64,000 nucleotides of DNA from Pseudoalteromonas arctica A 37-1-2 (GCF_000238395.3 NZ_CP011026.1:186001-250000); one strand, 5' to 3'; positions 49,395 to 58,709 are shown, counted from the first letter of the stretch. A program made the numbers and translations. Notes: a model not told the origin generated them from the letters alone.

Positions 49395-49874
49395 CTATTT
49401 GTACACAGGTAAAAGCTCAGAATTTAAAAGTACAGCTCCGCTCTCTTTATTTCCTAAATGATCATCTTTATTATAAATTGGGCAGCTTTTTAGCGATAAA
49501 CAGCCACAACCTATGCAACCATCAACGCGGTCACGTAAATGCTGCATATGCGCAATGCGCTCATCGAGCTGAGCTCGCCAACGCTTTGAAAGTGATGACC
49601 AATCTTGTTTTGTTGGTGTGCGGTTGTCGGGTAGAGTAGCTAAGGTATTTTTAATTTCATCGAGCGTAATTCCCATCGCTTGAGCTGCTTTTATTACAGC
49701 TACACGACGTAATACATCAGGTTTATAGCGTCGCTGATTACCATTATTTCGCCAGCTCTTAATTAAAAACTTAGTTTCGTAAAAGTGAAGAGTAGATACT
49801 TTTACACCACTTCTTTTTGCTACATAGCCAACGGTTAGGTTAGCTTCGGTTAACTTTTTTTGTCCTACTGGCAT
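49395..49874 (-). CDS. soxR: SoxR redox-sensing regulator
   Basis: The 159-residue MerR-family protein has the N-terminal winged helix (VGYVAKRSGVKVSTLHFYE), a dimerisation helix and the [2Fe-2S] cluster motif C120-x2-C123-x-C125-x5-C131 (CIGCGCLSLKSC), matching Escherichia coli SoxR. Oxidation by redox-cycling compounds activates transcription. It is divergent from a flavoprotein gene, with a near-consensus SoxR box between them. No soxS is present, as usual outside enterobacteria, so it should act directly on its target. Confidence 0.96.
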   Translation of the reverse strand: MPVGQKKLTEANLTVGYVAKRSGVKVSTLHFYETKFLIKSWRNNGNQRRYKPDVLRRVAVIKAAQAMGITLDEIKNTLATLPDNRTPTKQDWSSLSKRWRAQLDERIAHMQHLRDRVDGCIGCGCLSLKSCPIYNKDDHLGNKESGAVLLNSELLPVYK

Positions 49875-49890
49875 TATTTTAATCCTTTAG

Positions 49891-49921
49891 TTGACCTCAA
49901 TATAACTTGAGGTTTTAAGCT
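49891..49921 (+). promoter_or_regulatory. SoxR box inside a 19-bp-spaced promoter
   Basis: CCTCAATATAACTTGAGG (49895-49912) differs from the SoxR consensus only at its centre. It lies between TTGACC (49891-49896) and TAAGCT (49916-49921), a 19-base spacer typical of MerR-type activated promoters. The direction serves the flavoprotein at 49951. Confidence 0.85.
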
Positions 49922-49950
49922 TCTACCACATTAAAAAAGGAGCTAACTAA

Positions 49951-50424
49951 ATGCAACAAAAACTTGAGCGTAATACTGTTATTATTTATTCAAGCGCACG
50001 AAAAAACGGCAATACCACAGCCCATGTTAATAGCTTTGCCGAGCAAAATGATGTGCGCGTAATTTGTCTGGATGATTATAAAATTGCGCCGTATTGTTAT
50101 GACAAAAACTATAAAAATGATGACTTTTACGCGCTATTTGAAGCAGTTTTACAGTACGACCATTGGGTGTTCGCGTCTCCTGTTTATTGGTATAACACTA
50201 CGGTACAAATGAAGTCTTTTATAGATAGGATCACAGATTACATGGATGACGAAACCTTGAAGCCGAAATTACGGGCTTTACGTAATAAAGATTTTTCGTT
50301 GTTATCAAACGCATCATCGCTTGAAGCGCCTGATATTTTTGTAGAAATGTTTAAACGAACATTTAGCTATTTAGGTATGCAGTTTATTAACCACCATCAT
50401 AAAAACACTCAATCGGCAGCATGA
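49951..50424 (+). CDS. SoxR-controlled flavodoxin-like NAD(P)H oxidoreductase
   Basis: The 157-residue protein has the NADPH-dependent FMN reductase pattern: phosphate loop SSARKNGNT, then WVFASPVYWYNTTVQMKSFIDR with the flavin-facing aromatic residues. It probably reduces quinones or flavins with NAD(P)H and an FMN cofactor. The SoxR box upstream shows it is induced by redox-active compounds. AAGGAG precedes the ATG. Its last codons form part of the terminator hairpin. Confidence 0.88.
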   Translation: MQQKLERNTVIIYSSARKNGNTTAHVNSFAEQNDVRVICLDDYKIAPYCYDKNYKNDDFYALFEAVLQYDHWVFASPVYWYNTTVQMKSFIDRITDYMDDETLKPKLRALRNKDFSLLSNASSLEAPDIFVEMFKRTFSYLGMQFINHHHKNTQSAA

Positions 50425-50439
50425 TAAGCTGCCCTTTTT
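50414..50439 (+). terminator. Terminator overlapping the flavoprotein stop
   Basis: GGCAGC (50414-50419) pairs with GCTGCC (50427-50432), followed by C and six T. The stem begins within the coding region and the TGA is in the loop. Confidence 0.75.
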
Positions 50440-50496
50440 TCTTTGCTTCTGTTAGTTTTATAAATAGGTTAACTTATTTAAAACACAGGATTGTTT

Positions 50497-51006
50497 ATGA
50501 AATACCTATTATTGCTTTTACTTATAAGCCCATTTTCGCAAGCGGGTGAAAACCTTATTAAAGACTTTGGTTACTTTTATAGTGTTCCGGAGCATGTTCA
50601 GATAAATGACTCTACGGTATTCAAAATAGCCTTTGATGTTGGTGATGGCGCTAAAAAAGGTGAGCAGAACAATTCAATGAACTCACTTGCACGTTTTATT
50701 AATATGCATGTAGCACACGGTGTAAAGCCAGATAACATTCAATTAGCGTTAGTGGTACATGGTAGTGCTAGCGTTGATGTATTGGCTAATAGTGAATATA
50801 AAGAACGTTTTAAAGCAGATAACAAAAATCAAAGTTTAATAAAGCAATTGTTGGCCAATAACACCGTGGTTTATGTATGTGGGCAATCGGCTACGCATTA
50901 TAAAGTAGCACCAGAACAACTAATTGAAGGTGTGCAAATGTCACTTTCGGCGATGACAGCACATGCCCAGCTGCAACAGCAGGGTTATACACTCAATCCA
51001 TTTTAA
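50497..51006 (+). CDS. DsrE-family exported protein
   Basis: From ATG 50497 (AGGA upstream) the 169-residue protein has a signal peptide (LLLLLLISPFSQAG) and a DsrE/F-like core with KIAFDVGD, SLARFINMHVAHGV, ALVVHGSA and VYVCGQSA; one cysteine lies in CGQS. Periplasmic DsrE-like proteins are of uncertain function, possibly sulfur handling. The next gene begins eight bases later, so both are likely co-transcribed. Confidence 0.78.
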   Translation: MKYLLLLLLISPFSQAGENLIKDFGYFYSVPEHVQINDSTVFKIAFDVGDGAKKGEQNNSMNSLARFINMHVAHGVKPDNIQLALVVHGSASVDVLANSEYKERFKADNKNQSLIKQLLANNTVVYVCGQSATHYKVAPEQLIEGVQMSLSAMTAHAQLQQQGYTLNPF

Positions 51007-51014
51007 TAATTAAC

Positions 51015-51650
51015 ATGACAAAAAATATTCTCTGCTTTGGTGATTCTAATACATGGGGTTTAAACCCTGTAACGGGAAAACGCTTTGATGAAAATACCCG
51101 TTGGACATCGTTATTAAATAAAAACTTAGGGTGTGGCTTTAACGTAATAGAGGCAGGGCAGCCCAACCGCACGTTAGTGCATAATCCACCGTTTGATGGC
51201 GTGCTTAATGGTGTTAGTTATCTAAAGCCTTATTTGGATAAGCATGAGCTCGACTTTATTATTATTGCCCTTGGTACAAACGATCTTAAAAAACGTTTTA
51301 ATTTAACACCTAGTTTAATAGCAGATGGGTTAAATGATTTAATTAACTCAATACATATTTATTATCAGCAAGGTAGTACTTTAAAATCTCCTAAAATTAT
51401 TATTGCTAGCCCACCTAAAATAAGAATCACCGAGCAGTATTCGCGTATTTACGAAGGTGCAGATATAAAAGCAACAGAGCTCTCTAGTGCATTCAAAAGC
51501 GTTGGGGCTACTCATGAATGTACTTTTATTGATTTTAATACATTTATTAATGTAACAGCCGGTGATGGGATTCACTTTGAAAGTAACCAGCATTTGGTAA
51601 TCAACTTTAAAATAGCGCAGTTAGTTCGAGATTTATTAAATAATTATTAA
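51015..51650 (+). CDS. SGNH-family lipase/esterase (GDSL hydrolase)
   Basis: The 211-residue protein has SGNH block I FGDSNTWG with nucleophile S11, block II EAGQPNRT, block III GTND and block V DGIHFE with the catalytic Asp-His pair. The fold and length match arylesterase-type SGNH hydrolases, including those acting on acetylated substrates. No signal peptide is visible, so it is cytoplasmic. It follows the DsrE-like gene by eight bases. The substrate is unknown. Confidence 0.88.
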   Translation: MTKNILCFGDSNTWGLNPVTGKRFDENTRWTSLLNKNLGCGFNVIEAGQPNRTLVHNPPFDGVLNGVSYLKPYLDKHELDFIIIALGTNDLKKRFNLTPSLIADGLNDLINSIHIYYQQGSTLKSPKIIIASPPKIRITEQYSRIYEGADIKATELSSAFKSVGATHECTFIDFNTFINVTAGDGIHFESNQHLVINFKIAQLVRDLLNNY

Positions 51651-51729
51651 AGCTATCTATTTGAATTTAGTGCGTCTTATGCAATCATCTAAACAAAGTA
51701 GTTATATAAATTAACAATCTCAGGATGCT

Positions 51730-53268
51730 ATGGAAAAGTACCAAAAAAAATCGATTATAGCCGTTCTAACAGGAGTGTTAGTTTTTATAACTGGCTGTCT
51801 TATTTTGCTCTATTTTGCAGCGCAAGAACTCACTACTCAAATAAATGCCGATACTAAACACATTCTTAAACATGTTGACTCTGCTGTATTAGAGCGTCGC
51901 AGTGTGCTTACACCTCTTAATAAGTTTGGTTTCAAGCAGTGCGATGAAACTACATTGCTTGAAATGCGGCGTGCTTTATTTGATTCACAATATGTGATTG
52001 ATATCGGTTTTTTTATTGGTAACCAGTTAATGTGTACAACGGGAGCTGGTTTGCTAAGCAGTGTTATAAACGACCTTGAGCCTGACTATATCCGTAAAGA
52101 TGAGGATGTACGTGTACGTTTTGAGCCGCAGTTGTATTTATTATTATTTACCGGACGTCCTATGGAAGTGGTAATCGTTCGCCAAGGTAATTTTAACCTG
52201 ATCATGGAGTCAAAGGCATTCAACTCTGCGAGTATTGGGTCCAAAAATTGGGAAGTTGTATATAGAGACTCCGAGGAACTGCATCATTTAGCAGGTACAA
52301 AAGGCACTTATAGTAAAATAAGTGGCGACAGCTATTTACCGTATGAAACGGGTGTTGCTTGTAGTACTAAAAATGAGAACTACTGCGCAGCAGTGCATTT
52401 GCCTTGGAGTCAGTTCTTTTCTAATAACCACTTTTTATTAATCATCTCCTTAATTTTAACCTGCTTAGCTGGTGTGTCGAGTGCGTTAATGGTAAATGCA
52501 AGAATTGCTGCACGTCGCTCTATTAATCAGCGTATTCGTAAAGGACTCAAAAAGGGATCATTTTATTGGACTTACCAGCCTATTATTTGTTTGCAAAGTG
52601 GCAAGCTGATTGGTTGCGAGGTACTTGCTCGTTTTGAAGATAAGTACGGTGCTTTATTTCCAGATGAGTTTATTCCGGTTATCAGAAAAAACAATTTAAC
52701 CTGGACTTTTACTGAGGCCATGATTGCCACCACAATCAAAGAGCTAACCTCTATAGAGATATTGCCTAAAGGCTTTAAAGTGTCGCTTAATATATTTCCG
52801 TGTGATGTAGAGCTGGGTAATGTCTCGTTGTTGCCGCAAATTACAGAGCTTACCAATTCACGCTTTATTATTTGTTTAGAGATAACTGAAGACGAATACC
52901 TTGATACAAGCATTGCGCATGCTCATTTTAGAACCTTGGTTGAATCGGGGTTTAATTTATCATTAGATGATTTTGGTACGGGTTATTCGAATTTAAGAAA
53001 CTTACAAAATTTGAGTTTTCACCAACTTAAAATTGACCGTACGTTTGTACAAGATATAGCAACTGAGGGCTTAAAGGCCTCTATGATCCCAAATATTATG
53101 GAACTTGTGCACAAATTTAATTATACCTGTGTAGCAGAAGGAATTGAAACCACTGAGCAAGAAGCAATTTTAAAAACAGCGGGTGTGCATTACGGACAAG
53201 GCTGGAAGTACGGTAAGCCTATGACCGCGTCTAAATTTAAAAATTATATAACTAATCAGCATTTTTAG
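51730..53268 (+). CDS. CSS-motif-type EAL c-di-GMP phosphodiesterase
   Basis: The 512-residue protein has a membrane helix (about 8-31) and a periplasmic domain (about 32-233) with several cysteines (71, 102, 211, 219), as in redox-sensitive CSS-motif sensors. A second membrane helix (about 235-256) and an EAL domain follow. The signature reads EVLAR at 297-301 and DDFGTGYSNL is intact, so hydrolysis of c-di-GMP to pGpG is likely. There is no GGDEF domain. SD-like AGGATG leads to the ATG. It adds to the c-di-GMP enzymes at 13-19 kb. Confidence 0.9.
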   Translation: MEKYQKKSIIAVLTGVLVFITGCLILLYFAAQELTTQINADTKHILKHVDSAVLERRSVLTPLNKFGFKQCDETTLLEMRRALFDSQYVIDIGFFIGNQLMCTTGAGLLSSVINDLEPDYIRKDEDVRVRFEPQLYLLLFTGRPMEVVIVRQGNFNLIMESKAFNSASIGSKNWEVVYRDSEELHHLAGTKGTYSKISGDSYLPYETGVACSTKNENYCAAVHLPWSQFFSNNHFLLIISLILTCLAGVSSALMVNARIAARRSINQRIRKGLKKGSFYWTYQPIICLQSGKLIGCEVLARFEDKYGALFPDEFIPVIRKNNLTWTFTEAMIATTIKELTSIEILPKGFKVSLNIFPCDVELGNVSLLPQITELTNSRFIICLEITEDEYLDTSIAHAHFRTLVESGFNLSLDDFGTGYSNLRNLQNLSFHQLKIDRTFVQDIATEGLKASMIPNIMELVHKFNYTCVAEGIETTEQEAILKTAGVHYGQGWKYGKPMTASKFKNYITNQHF

Positions 53269-53324
53269 ATCTCAGCTGCCATACTAAACGTATCGGTATG
53301 AAATTTATAAATATTAGGTTTATT

Positions 53325-53864
53325 ATGATCAAATTAACATTAAGTGCTTTTGCACTTTTACTACTTAGCGCATGTACAACACAGTACCCAAACCAACAAT
53401 TAACAGGTAAACAGTTCCCAAGCATTAGCGGCGAAAGTTTAGAGCAAAGCATGGTGACTATACCTAGTGATTTTAAAGCAGATAAAACACTACTGCTCAT
53501 TGGGTACAAGCAAGATAGTCAATTTGACATAGACCGTTGGCTAATTGGTTTAGATATGGCGGGCGTAACGCTCCCTACATACGAACTACCAACCATTGCC
53601 GGTATGGCACCACGCATGTTTAGTACATTTATAGACAGCGGTATGCGCAAAGGCATCCCTAAAGAATTATGGGGTGGAGTAATCACTATTTATAAAGATG
53701 GTGAAGCGGTACAAAAGTTTACAGGTAATGAAAGTCCAAATAACTCTCGTGTAGTACTTATAAATAGCAGTGGCGAAATTTTATATTTTTATGACCGAGG
53801 TTTTTCGGTAGATGCGTTAAATAAATTAAAAGAAGCTATAAAATACATTACTCTAAATATTTGA
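53325..53864 (+). CDS. Lipoprotein, thioredoxin-like fold suspected
   Basis: From the inner ATG at 53325 the protein has 179 residues and begins with a lipoprotein signal (LLLLSAC lipobox). The rest (LLLIGYKQDSQFDIDRWLIGL, VITIYKDGEAVQKFTGNES, RVVLINSSGEILYFYDRGF) looks like a thioredoxin-like or AhpC-type fold without the CxxC active site. The start 27 bases earlier would place charged residues before the signal peptide without gain. Function unknown. Confidence 0.7.
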   Translation: MIKLTLSAFALLLLSACTTQYPNQQLTGKQFPSISGESLEQSMVTIPSDFKADKTLLLIGYKQDSQFDIDRWLIGLDMAGVTLPTYELPTIAGMAPRMFSTFIDSGMRKGIPKELWGGVITIYKDGEAVQKFTGNESPNNSRVVLINSSGEILYFYDRGFSVDALNKLKEAIKYITLNI

Positions 53865-54082
53865 GTTAATGTAGATTCTAAGCTTTATAAGTCAATAACC
53901 GGATCTGTTATTTATCTTATAAAAGCAATTTAATTGACTCGGTTTTTAATTTTATGTATTGATTTTATTGTGTTTTATTTATTTAAGGGTGAGAAGCGAT
54001 AACTGTATTTTAATACCAAAAGCTCATTGTAAGTTGTATTTGATTTAGGTAATGTAATATAAATGTTTCAAGGATGAAATTT

Positions 54083-54772
54083 ATGCCTCATATAAAATCA
54101 GTATTTGTAAAAACAACATTTCAATCATCTTTTCATTCACATAATTACGCAATTATTTTAAGAACACTGCAAGCTCTGTTCGGTGATATTAAAATGGATG
54201 ATGTTGTGCCTAAAGTAGAGCTGCGAGCTAATTATGATTTGTTTTTAATAGATGGCGCTAAAAGTAAATGGCAAGACCTTATTCCAGCAGATCTTATCTG
54301 TTTAGCTAAACACTATAGCGTTGTCATTTTTAATGTTGATAAAGAAGATGTGTGCGAGCAAAACTTATTGCTTAACCATTTTAATGGTGTTTTTTATAAA
54401 TCTGATCCGCCAGAAGATATTTTTAAAGGGTTACTTCGTGTTAATACTGGCGAGCTTTGGTTTACGCGTAAAGTGATTTCAAAAGCTTTTAACGATATTT
54501 TAGCTGTGGCATCGTCGTTTAATAGCTTACACGACGACATTGAGTTAAAGCAGGACGATTACGATCATTTAACAAAACGAGAAAAGTCTGTTATTCATTT
54601 AATTGCACAGGGTGCGAGTAACAATACAATCGCTGATAAACTTAACATTAGCGACCACACTGTAAAAACACATTTATACAGTGCGTTTAAAAAAACTAAC
54701 TCACGCAACAGGGTGGAGCTTGCTAATTGGGCGCAGCGCTATATATCTGTTTTGCTGCCAATGGGGAAATAG
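54083..54772 (+). CDS. VpsT/CsgD-like LuxR-family regulator
   Basis: From ATG 54083 (AAGGA eight bases upstream) the protein has 229 residues. The N-terminal receiver-like domain lacks the phosphorylation residues and ends with ELWFTRKVI. W126-F-T-R129 is the W[FLM][TS]R motif that binds c-di-GMP in Vibrio VpsT. The C-terminal LuxR helix-turn-helix reads LTKREKSVIHLIAQGASN and HTVKTHLYSAFKK. It should be a master regulator of matrix or biofilm genes controlled by c-di-GMP. An alternative ATG lies nine bases earlier. Confidence 0.88.
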   Translation: MPHIKSVFVKTTFQSSFHSHNYAIILRTLQALFGDIKMDDVVPKVELRANYDLFLIDGAKSKWQDLIPADLICLAKHYSVVIFNVDKEDVCEQNLLLNHFNGVFYKSDPPEDIFKGLLRVNTGELWFTRKVISKAFNDILAVASSFNSLHDDIELKQDDYDHLTKREKSVIHLIAQGASNNTIADKLNISDHTVKTHLYSAFKKTNSRNRVELANWAQRYISVLLPMGK

Positions 54773-54808
54773 TTTTTTGAATAAATATCACTACTCCTAA
54801 AGTGATTT

Positions 54809-54833
54809 AAGCCCAGCTTTGCTGGGCTTTTTT
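54809..54833. terminator. Terminator between regulator and purine operon
   Basis: AAGCCCAGC pairs with GCTGGGCTT (three-base loop), followed by TTTTT, between the convergent regulator and puuE genes. Confidence 0.88.
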
Positions 54834-54852
54834 ATGTTTTAAAAAGTATAAA

Positions 54853-55785
54853 CTATGCTTTTTTATACGCGTGAGTTTTAAGCCAGTGCTCGGCTATTTG
54901 CTCACGCGTGGCAAACCAAACCTGATCATGCGAGCGGGCATATTCTAAAAACCGTGCTAATGCTTTTATTCTTCCTGGTCTGCCAATTAAGCGGCAATGC
55001 AAACCTATCGACATCATTTTTGGGGTGTTTTCACCTTCTGGATCGCCTTCCTCGTATAGCGTATCAAATGCATCTTTTAAATAATTATAAAACTGATCGC
55101 CAGCATTAAAACCCTGCACGGCAGCAAAGCGCATGTCGTTTACATCGAGCGTGTAGGGCACAATGAGTTGTGGCTTACCTTCTTTAATACTGTAAAAAGG
55201 TAGGTCGTCGCTGTAATCGTCGGCATCATATAAAAAATTACCATTTTCAACTACAAGTGCTGCGGTATTTGGGCTAGTTCGGCCGGTATACCAGCCTTTG
55301 GGCTTTTTACCCGTAAGCGTTTGAATAATCTCAATGGCTTGTTGCATATGCTCGCGCTCGGTTTGCTTATCTATATTTTGATAATTAATCCAGCGCAGGC
55401 CATGGCTTGCAATTTCGTGGCCTGCTTCAACAAAGGCTTTAGCTATATCGGGGTGGCGCTCAAGGGCCATCGCCACTGCAAAAATGGTGACCGGTATATC
55501 GTATTTTTTAAATAAACGCAGTAACCTCCATACGCCCGCGCGCGAGCCATATTCGTAAATAGACTCCATGCTGATATGGCGGTCTTCTACATGCGGGGCA
55601 CTGACTATTTCTGATAAAAACGTTTCAGCGGCTGCATCGCCATGCAGCACGCAGTTTTCGCCACCTTCTTCGTAATTTAATACCACTTGCACGGCAATAC
55701 GGGCTTTATTAGGCCAGTTTGCATGAGGTACATCTGGTCCATAACCAATTAAATCGCGCGGGTAGTTTTTAAATTGCTCGCTCAT
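54853..55785 (-). CDS. puuE: Allantoinase PuuE (polysaccharide deacetylase-like)
   Basis: The 310-residue protein matches cofactor-light PuuE-type allantoinases: FKNYPRDLIGYGPDVPHANWP at the start (in family order), NYEEGGENC, SIYEYGSRAGVWRLLRLF, GHEIASHGLRW and the late GLHCRLIGRPGR. The fold is that of NodB deacetylases, not the amidohydrolase fold of AllB. It hydrolyses allantoin to allantoate. It is the last gene of the purine operon, directly after puuD (one base between them). Confidence 0.95.
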   Translation of the reverse strand: MSEQFKNYPRDLIGYGPDVPHANWPNKARIAVQVVLNYEEGGENCVLHGDAAAETFLSEIVSAPHVEDRHISMESIYEYGSRAGVWRLLRLFKKYDIPVTIFAVAMALERHPDIAKAFVEAGHEIASHGLRWINYQNIDKQTEREHMQQAIEIIQTLTGKKPKGWYTGRTSPNTAALVVENGNFLYDADDYSDDLPFYSIKEGKPQLIVPYTLDVNDMRFAAVQGFNAGDQFYNYLKDAFDTLYEEGDPEGENTPKMMSIGLHCRLIGRPGRIKALARFLEYARSHDQVWFATREQIAEHWLKTHAYKKA

Positions 55786-55786
55786 T

Positions 55787-56998
55787 TTATTGCTCCTTTT
55801 TAAGCGCTGCGAGCCAAGAGCCTAGCGCTTCGCGCTCTGTGTCTGTCATCTTGGTCATATTAGCCAGTGGCATATCTTTGGTTATAACCGCGCGGGTATG
55901 CACAAGTACTTGCGACTTTTTTACCTGTTCAATTGAATCAAGTTTAAAGCCAAGTGGCGCTGTTTGAAAAAGCTCAGAGGTAGGTGTCTCGCTGTGGCAC
56001 TGCGTACAGTGTTTGCTGATTATATCCCACGCTTGTGCGTCGGTAATACTTGCTTGTAAAGGCGCGCTTTCGTCTGCATTTGTTGGTGTATTAGGCCACG
56101 GAGCTATTGCCAACATAAGAGCAAAAAATGCTGCAATACCACTTATAAGTACTGAAGGTTTATTAACGCCTTGATGTTTTAAGTTAAAGTAATGGCGTAT
56201 CCACATACCAATACCAAACAGCGCAATTAAAATAAGCCAGCCAAAGTTGTGGCTATACGTGTAAGGAAAGTGATTGCTAAGCATAATAAATACTACAGGT
56301 AATGTGGCGTAGTTATTATGAATAGAACACAGCTTTGCCTTTAAACCTGGCGCTGAATCAGGGATTCTACCAGCTTCTACTTCACTCACCATGTAGCGCT
56401 GCCCTGGCATAATAATGTGATATACATTACCCACCATACACGTGCCAATAAGTGCACCTACATGAATATACACAGCGCGGTCGCTAAATAGTTGATCAAC
56501 CCCAAAAGTCCACAGAGCTAATAAACCAATAACTACAGCAATAAACACTTTGCCGTTTTCAACCAGCGGGGTTTTACACAATAAACGATAAACACCATAA
56601 CCTAAGCCAATAAAACCAAGGGATGCGCCAATAGCTGCAAATTTACTTAGCTCACTTTTACTGTTATCAATTAAGTATACGTCGGCGCCAACATAATAAA
56701 GTAAGCTAAATAGTAATATACCGGTGATCCACGTTGTGTAGGCTTCCCACTTAAACCAATGCAGGGTGTGAGGCATTTTTTCAGGGCCATTTTGATACTT
56801 AGCCACTTCGTAAAAGCCACCGCCATGCACGGCCCATAAATCGCCTTTTATGCCTTTATCGATTTTCCACTGCGGTGGTGTTTGTAGGTTGTTATCAAGC
56901 CATGCAAAATAAAATGAAGCGCCAATCCAGGCTATACCAGCAATAACATGAAAGTAACGCAGTACTAAATGAGCAAGCTCAAATAAATAGTTTTCCAT
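55787..56998 (-). CDS. puuD: Urate hydroxylase PuuD with C-terminal cytochrome c
   Basis: The 403-residue protein has about eight to nine membrane segments (DUF989 family; RYFHVIAGIAWIGASFYFAW, HVGALIGTCMVGNVYHIIMPG). A C-terminal c-type cytochrome domain with heme motif CTQCH follows. PuuD-type enzymes oxidise urate to 5-hydroxyisourate in the membrane and pass electrons through the cytochrome, replacing soluble uricase. The gene sits between guaD and puuE with gaps of five and one bases. Confidence 0.93.
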   Translation of the reverse strand: MENYLFELAHLVLRYFHVIAGIAWIGASFYFAWLDNNLQTPPQWKIDKGIKGDLWAVHGGGFYEVAKYQNGPEKMPHTLHWFKWEAYTTWITGILLFSLLYYVGADVYLIDNSKSELSKFAAIGASLGFIGLGYGVYRLLCKTPLVENGKVFIAVVIGLLALWTFGVDQLFSDRAVYIHVGALIGTCMVGNVYHIIMPGQRYMVSEVEAGRIPDSAPGLKAKLCSIHNNYATLPVVFIMLSNHFPYTYSHNFGWLILIALFGIGMWIRHYFNLKHQGVNKPSVLISGIAAFFALMLAIAPWPNTPTNADESAPLQASITDAQAWDIISKHCTQCHSETPTSELFQTAPLGFKLDSIEQVKKSQVLVHTRAVITKDMPLANMTKMTDTEREALGSWLAALKKEQ

Positions 56999-57003
56999 AA
57001 CAG

Positions 57004-58368
57004 TTAAGCCTCTTCTAATACCGGTGAGCGGGTGTCTGAAAATTGATTGTTATCATCGCGCTTATACACACTTTTACCCATAATGTAGGTTTGCTCAACG
57101 CAGCGGTCGTCGCCTAACATCATCATTGCAAATAGTTTTTCATGCAGGGTTTTGGCATGTTGTATTCTAAATTTTAAAAACGAAGTTGCCGAACAATCCA
57201 TTACAACAAAATCGGCTTCACAGCCGGCTTCAAAATTACCTATTGTCCCTTCTAAATCGAGCGCTCTAGCACCGCCGAGTGTTGCTAAATACAGCCCCTT
57301 AAATGCTGAAAACTTTTGACCTTGTAACTGTTGGATTTTGTAAGCTTCGTTACCTGTTTGTAGCATAGAAAAGCTTGTTCCTGCGCCTACATCGGTACCC
57401 ATGCCTACGTTTATGCCGTGCTCTTCACAGGCTTTTAAATTTAATAAGCCAGAGCCTAAAAACAGGTTTGAGGTAGGGCAGTGCGATATAGCCGCATTGT
57501 TATCGGCAAGGCAGCAAAGCTCGCGCTCAGATAAATGAATGCTATGGGCAAATACCGAGCGTTTGCGTACCATTTTTGCTTGCTCGTACACGCCAAGGTA
57601 ATCTTCAGCTTCTGGAAATAACCCTTTAACCCATTCGCACTCGTCTTTGTTTTCAGATAGATGAGTGTGCAGGTAGGTGTCTGGGTATTCTTCAAGTAAC
57701 TGAGTGCATTTTTGTAATTGCTCAGGGGTTGATGTGGGGGCAAAACGCGGTGTAACTGCGTAGCTTAGCCTGTCAACATTGTGCCATTTCTCTATTAGGG
57801 CTTTGGATTCGTCATAGCTTGTTTTCGCGCAATCAGATAAGTCGTCAGGACAGTTACGGTCCATCATTACTTTACCGGCAATCATACGTAAATTGCGTTT
57901 TTGTGATTCTTTAAAAAACGCATCAACCGATTGCGGGTGCACAGTGCCAAATACAAGGGCAGTGGTTGTGCCATTGCGCAGTAGCTCGTCTAAAAAGCGA
58001 TTAGAGATCTCTTTTGAATAATGCTTACACGTAAATTTTTTCTCCGTCGGAAACGCATACTCGGTTAACCAACTTAGCAGTTGCTCGCCGTACGCCCCCA
58101 CCATTTCGGTTTGTGGTAAGTGTATGTGGGTGTCAATCATACCAGGCATAACCAGTTTGCCATCGTGGCGGATAACACGCGCTGATTTATCAATCGTAGG
58201 CAGTATGTCTTGCTCGTAACCAAGTTTAACTACTTTGCCGTGCTTGATAACTAATGCGCCTTTTTCAAAAAAACGATGGGCGCTTTCGCCAGCAATGGCA
58301 GGGTCGTCAATAAAGTCGAGTATATCGGCACAAACTACTGTTAAGTTATTATTGTTTTGCGTGCTCAT
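57004..58368 (-). CDS. guaD: Guanine deaminase
   Basis: The 454-residue amidohydrolase has the zinc-site motif PGMIDTHIHLPQ, then the guanine deaminase segments SWLTEYAFPTE, LHTHLSENKDE, FAHSIHLSE, SHCPTSNLFLGSG and GTDVGAGTSFSML. It deaminates guanine to xanthine in the cytoplasm, feeding xanthine dehydrogenase. The gene lies two bases after uraH, fully within the operon. Confidence 0.96.
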   Translation of the reverse strand: MSTQNNNNLTVVCADILDFIDDPAIAGESAHRFFEKGALVIKHGKVVKLGYEQDILPTIDKSARVIRHDGKLVMPGMIDTHIHLPQTEMVGAYGEQLLSWLTEYAFPTEKKFTCKHYSKEISNRFLDELLRNGTTTALVFGTVHPQSVDAFFKESQKRNLRMIAGKVMMDRNCPDDLSDCAKTSYDESKALIEKWHNVDRLSYAVTPRFAPTSTPEQLQKCTQLLEEYPDTYLHTHLSENKDECEWVKGLFPEAEDYLGVYEQAKMVRKRSVFAHSIHLSERELCCLADNNAAISHCPTSNLFLGSGLLNLKACEEHGINVGMGTDVGAGTSFSMLQTGNEAYKIQQLQGQKFSAFKGLYLATLGGARALDLEGTIGNFEAGCEADFVVMDCSATSFLKFRIQHAKTLHEKLFAMMMLGDDRCVEQTYIMGKSVYKRDDNNQFSDTRSPVLEEA

Positions 58369-58370
58369 TA

Positions 58371-58709
58371 TTAGCTACCTCTGTATGTAGAGTAGCCAAA
58401 CGGGCTAAGCAACAATGGGATATGATGATGTTTAGTATCTTGTAATCTAAACGTTATTTGTGCCTCTGGGTAAAACGCAGGGGTAGGTTGGTTTTGGTAA
58501 TAACTATCTAAATCAAAGACTAGCTTATAGGTTGCAAATTCTACTTCTGTATTTAGCCAGTCGGTAATTCGCCCGTCGCTATCGGTTGTGCCTTGGGTTA
58601 GTTGCACCCATTCGTTATTTGTAAGTTTAAATAGCTTAACAGCAACGTTTGCTGCTGGTTTTCCGGTGCTGGTATCGAGTATATGGGTGGTTATAGGGCT
58701 TTTGTTCAT
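58371..58709 (-). CDS. uraH: 5-Hydroxyisourate hydrolase (transthyretin-like)
   Basis: The 112-residue protein has the HIU hydrolase pattern: ITTHILDTSTGKPA, the arginine-containing DSDGRI loop, FYPEAQITF, HHHIPLLLSPFGYSTYRGS with the diagnostic C-terminal YRGS. It converts 5-hydroxyisourate to OHCU. It overlaps uraD by four bases. Confidence 0.97.
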   Translation of the reverse strand: MNKSPITTHILDTSTGKPAANVAVKLFKLTNNEWVQLTQGTTDSDGRITDWLNTEVEFATYKLVFDLDSYYQNQPTPAFYPEAQITFRLQDTKHHHIPLLLSPFGYSTYRGS

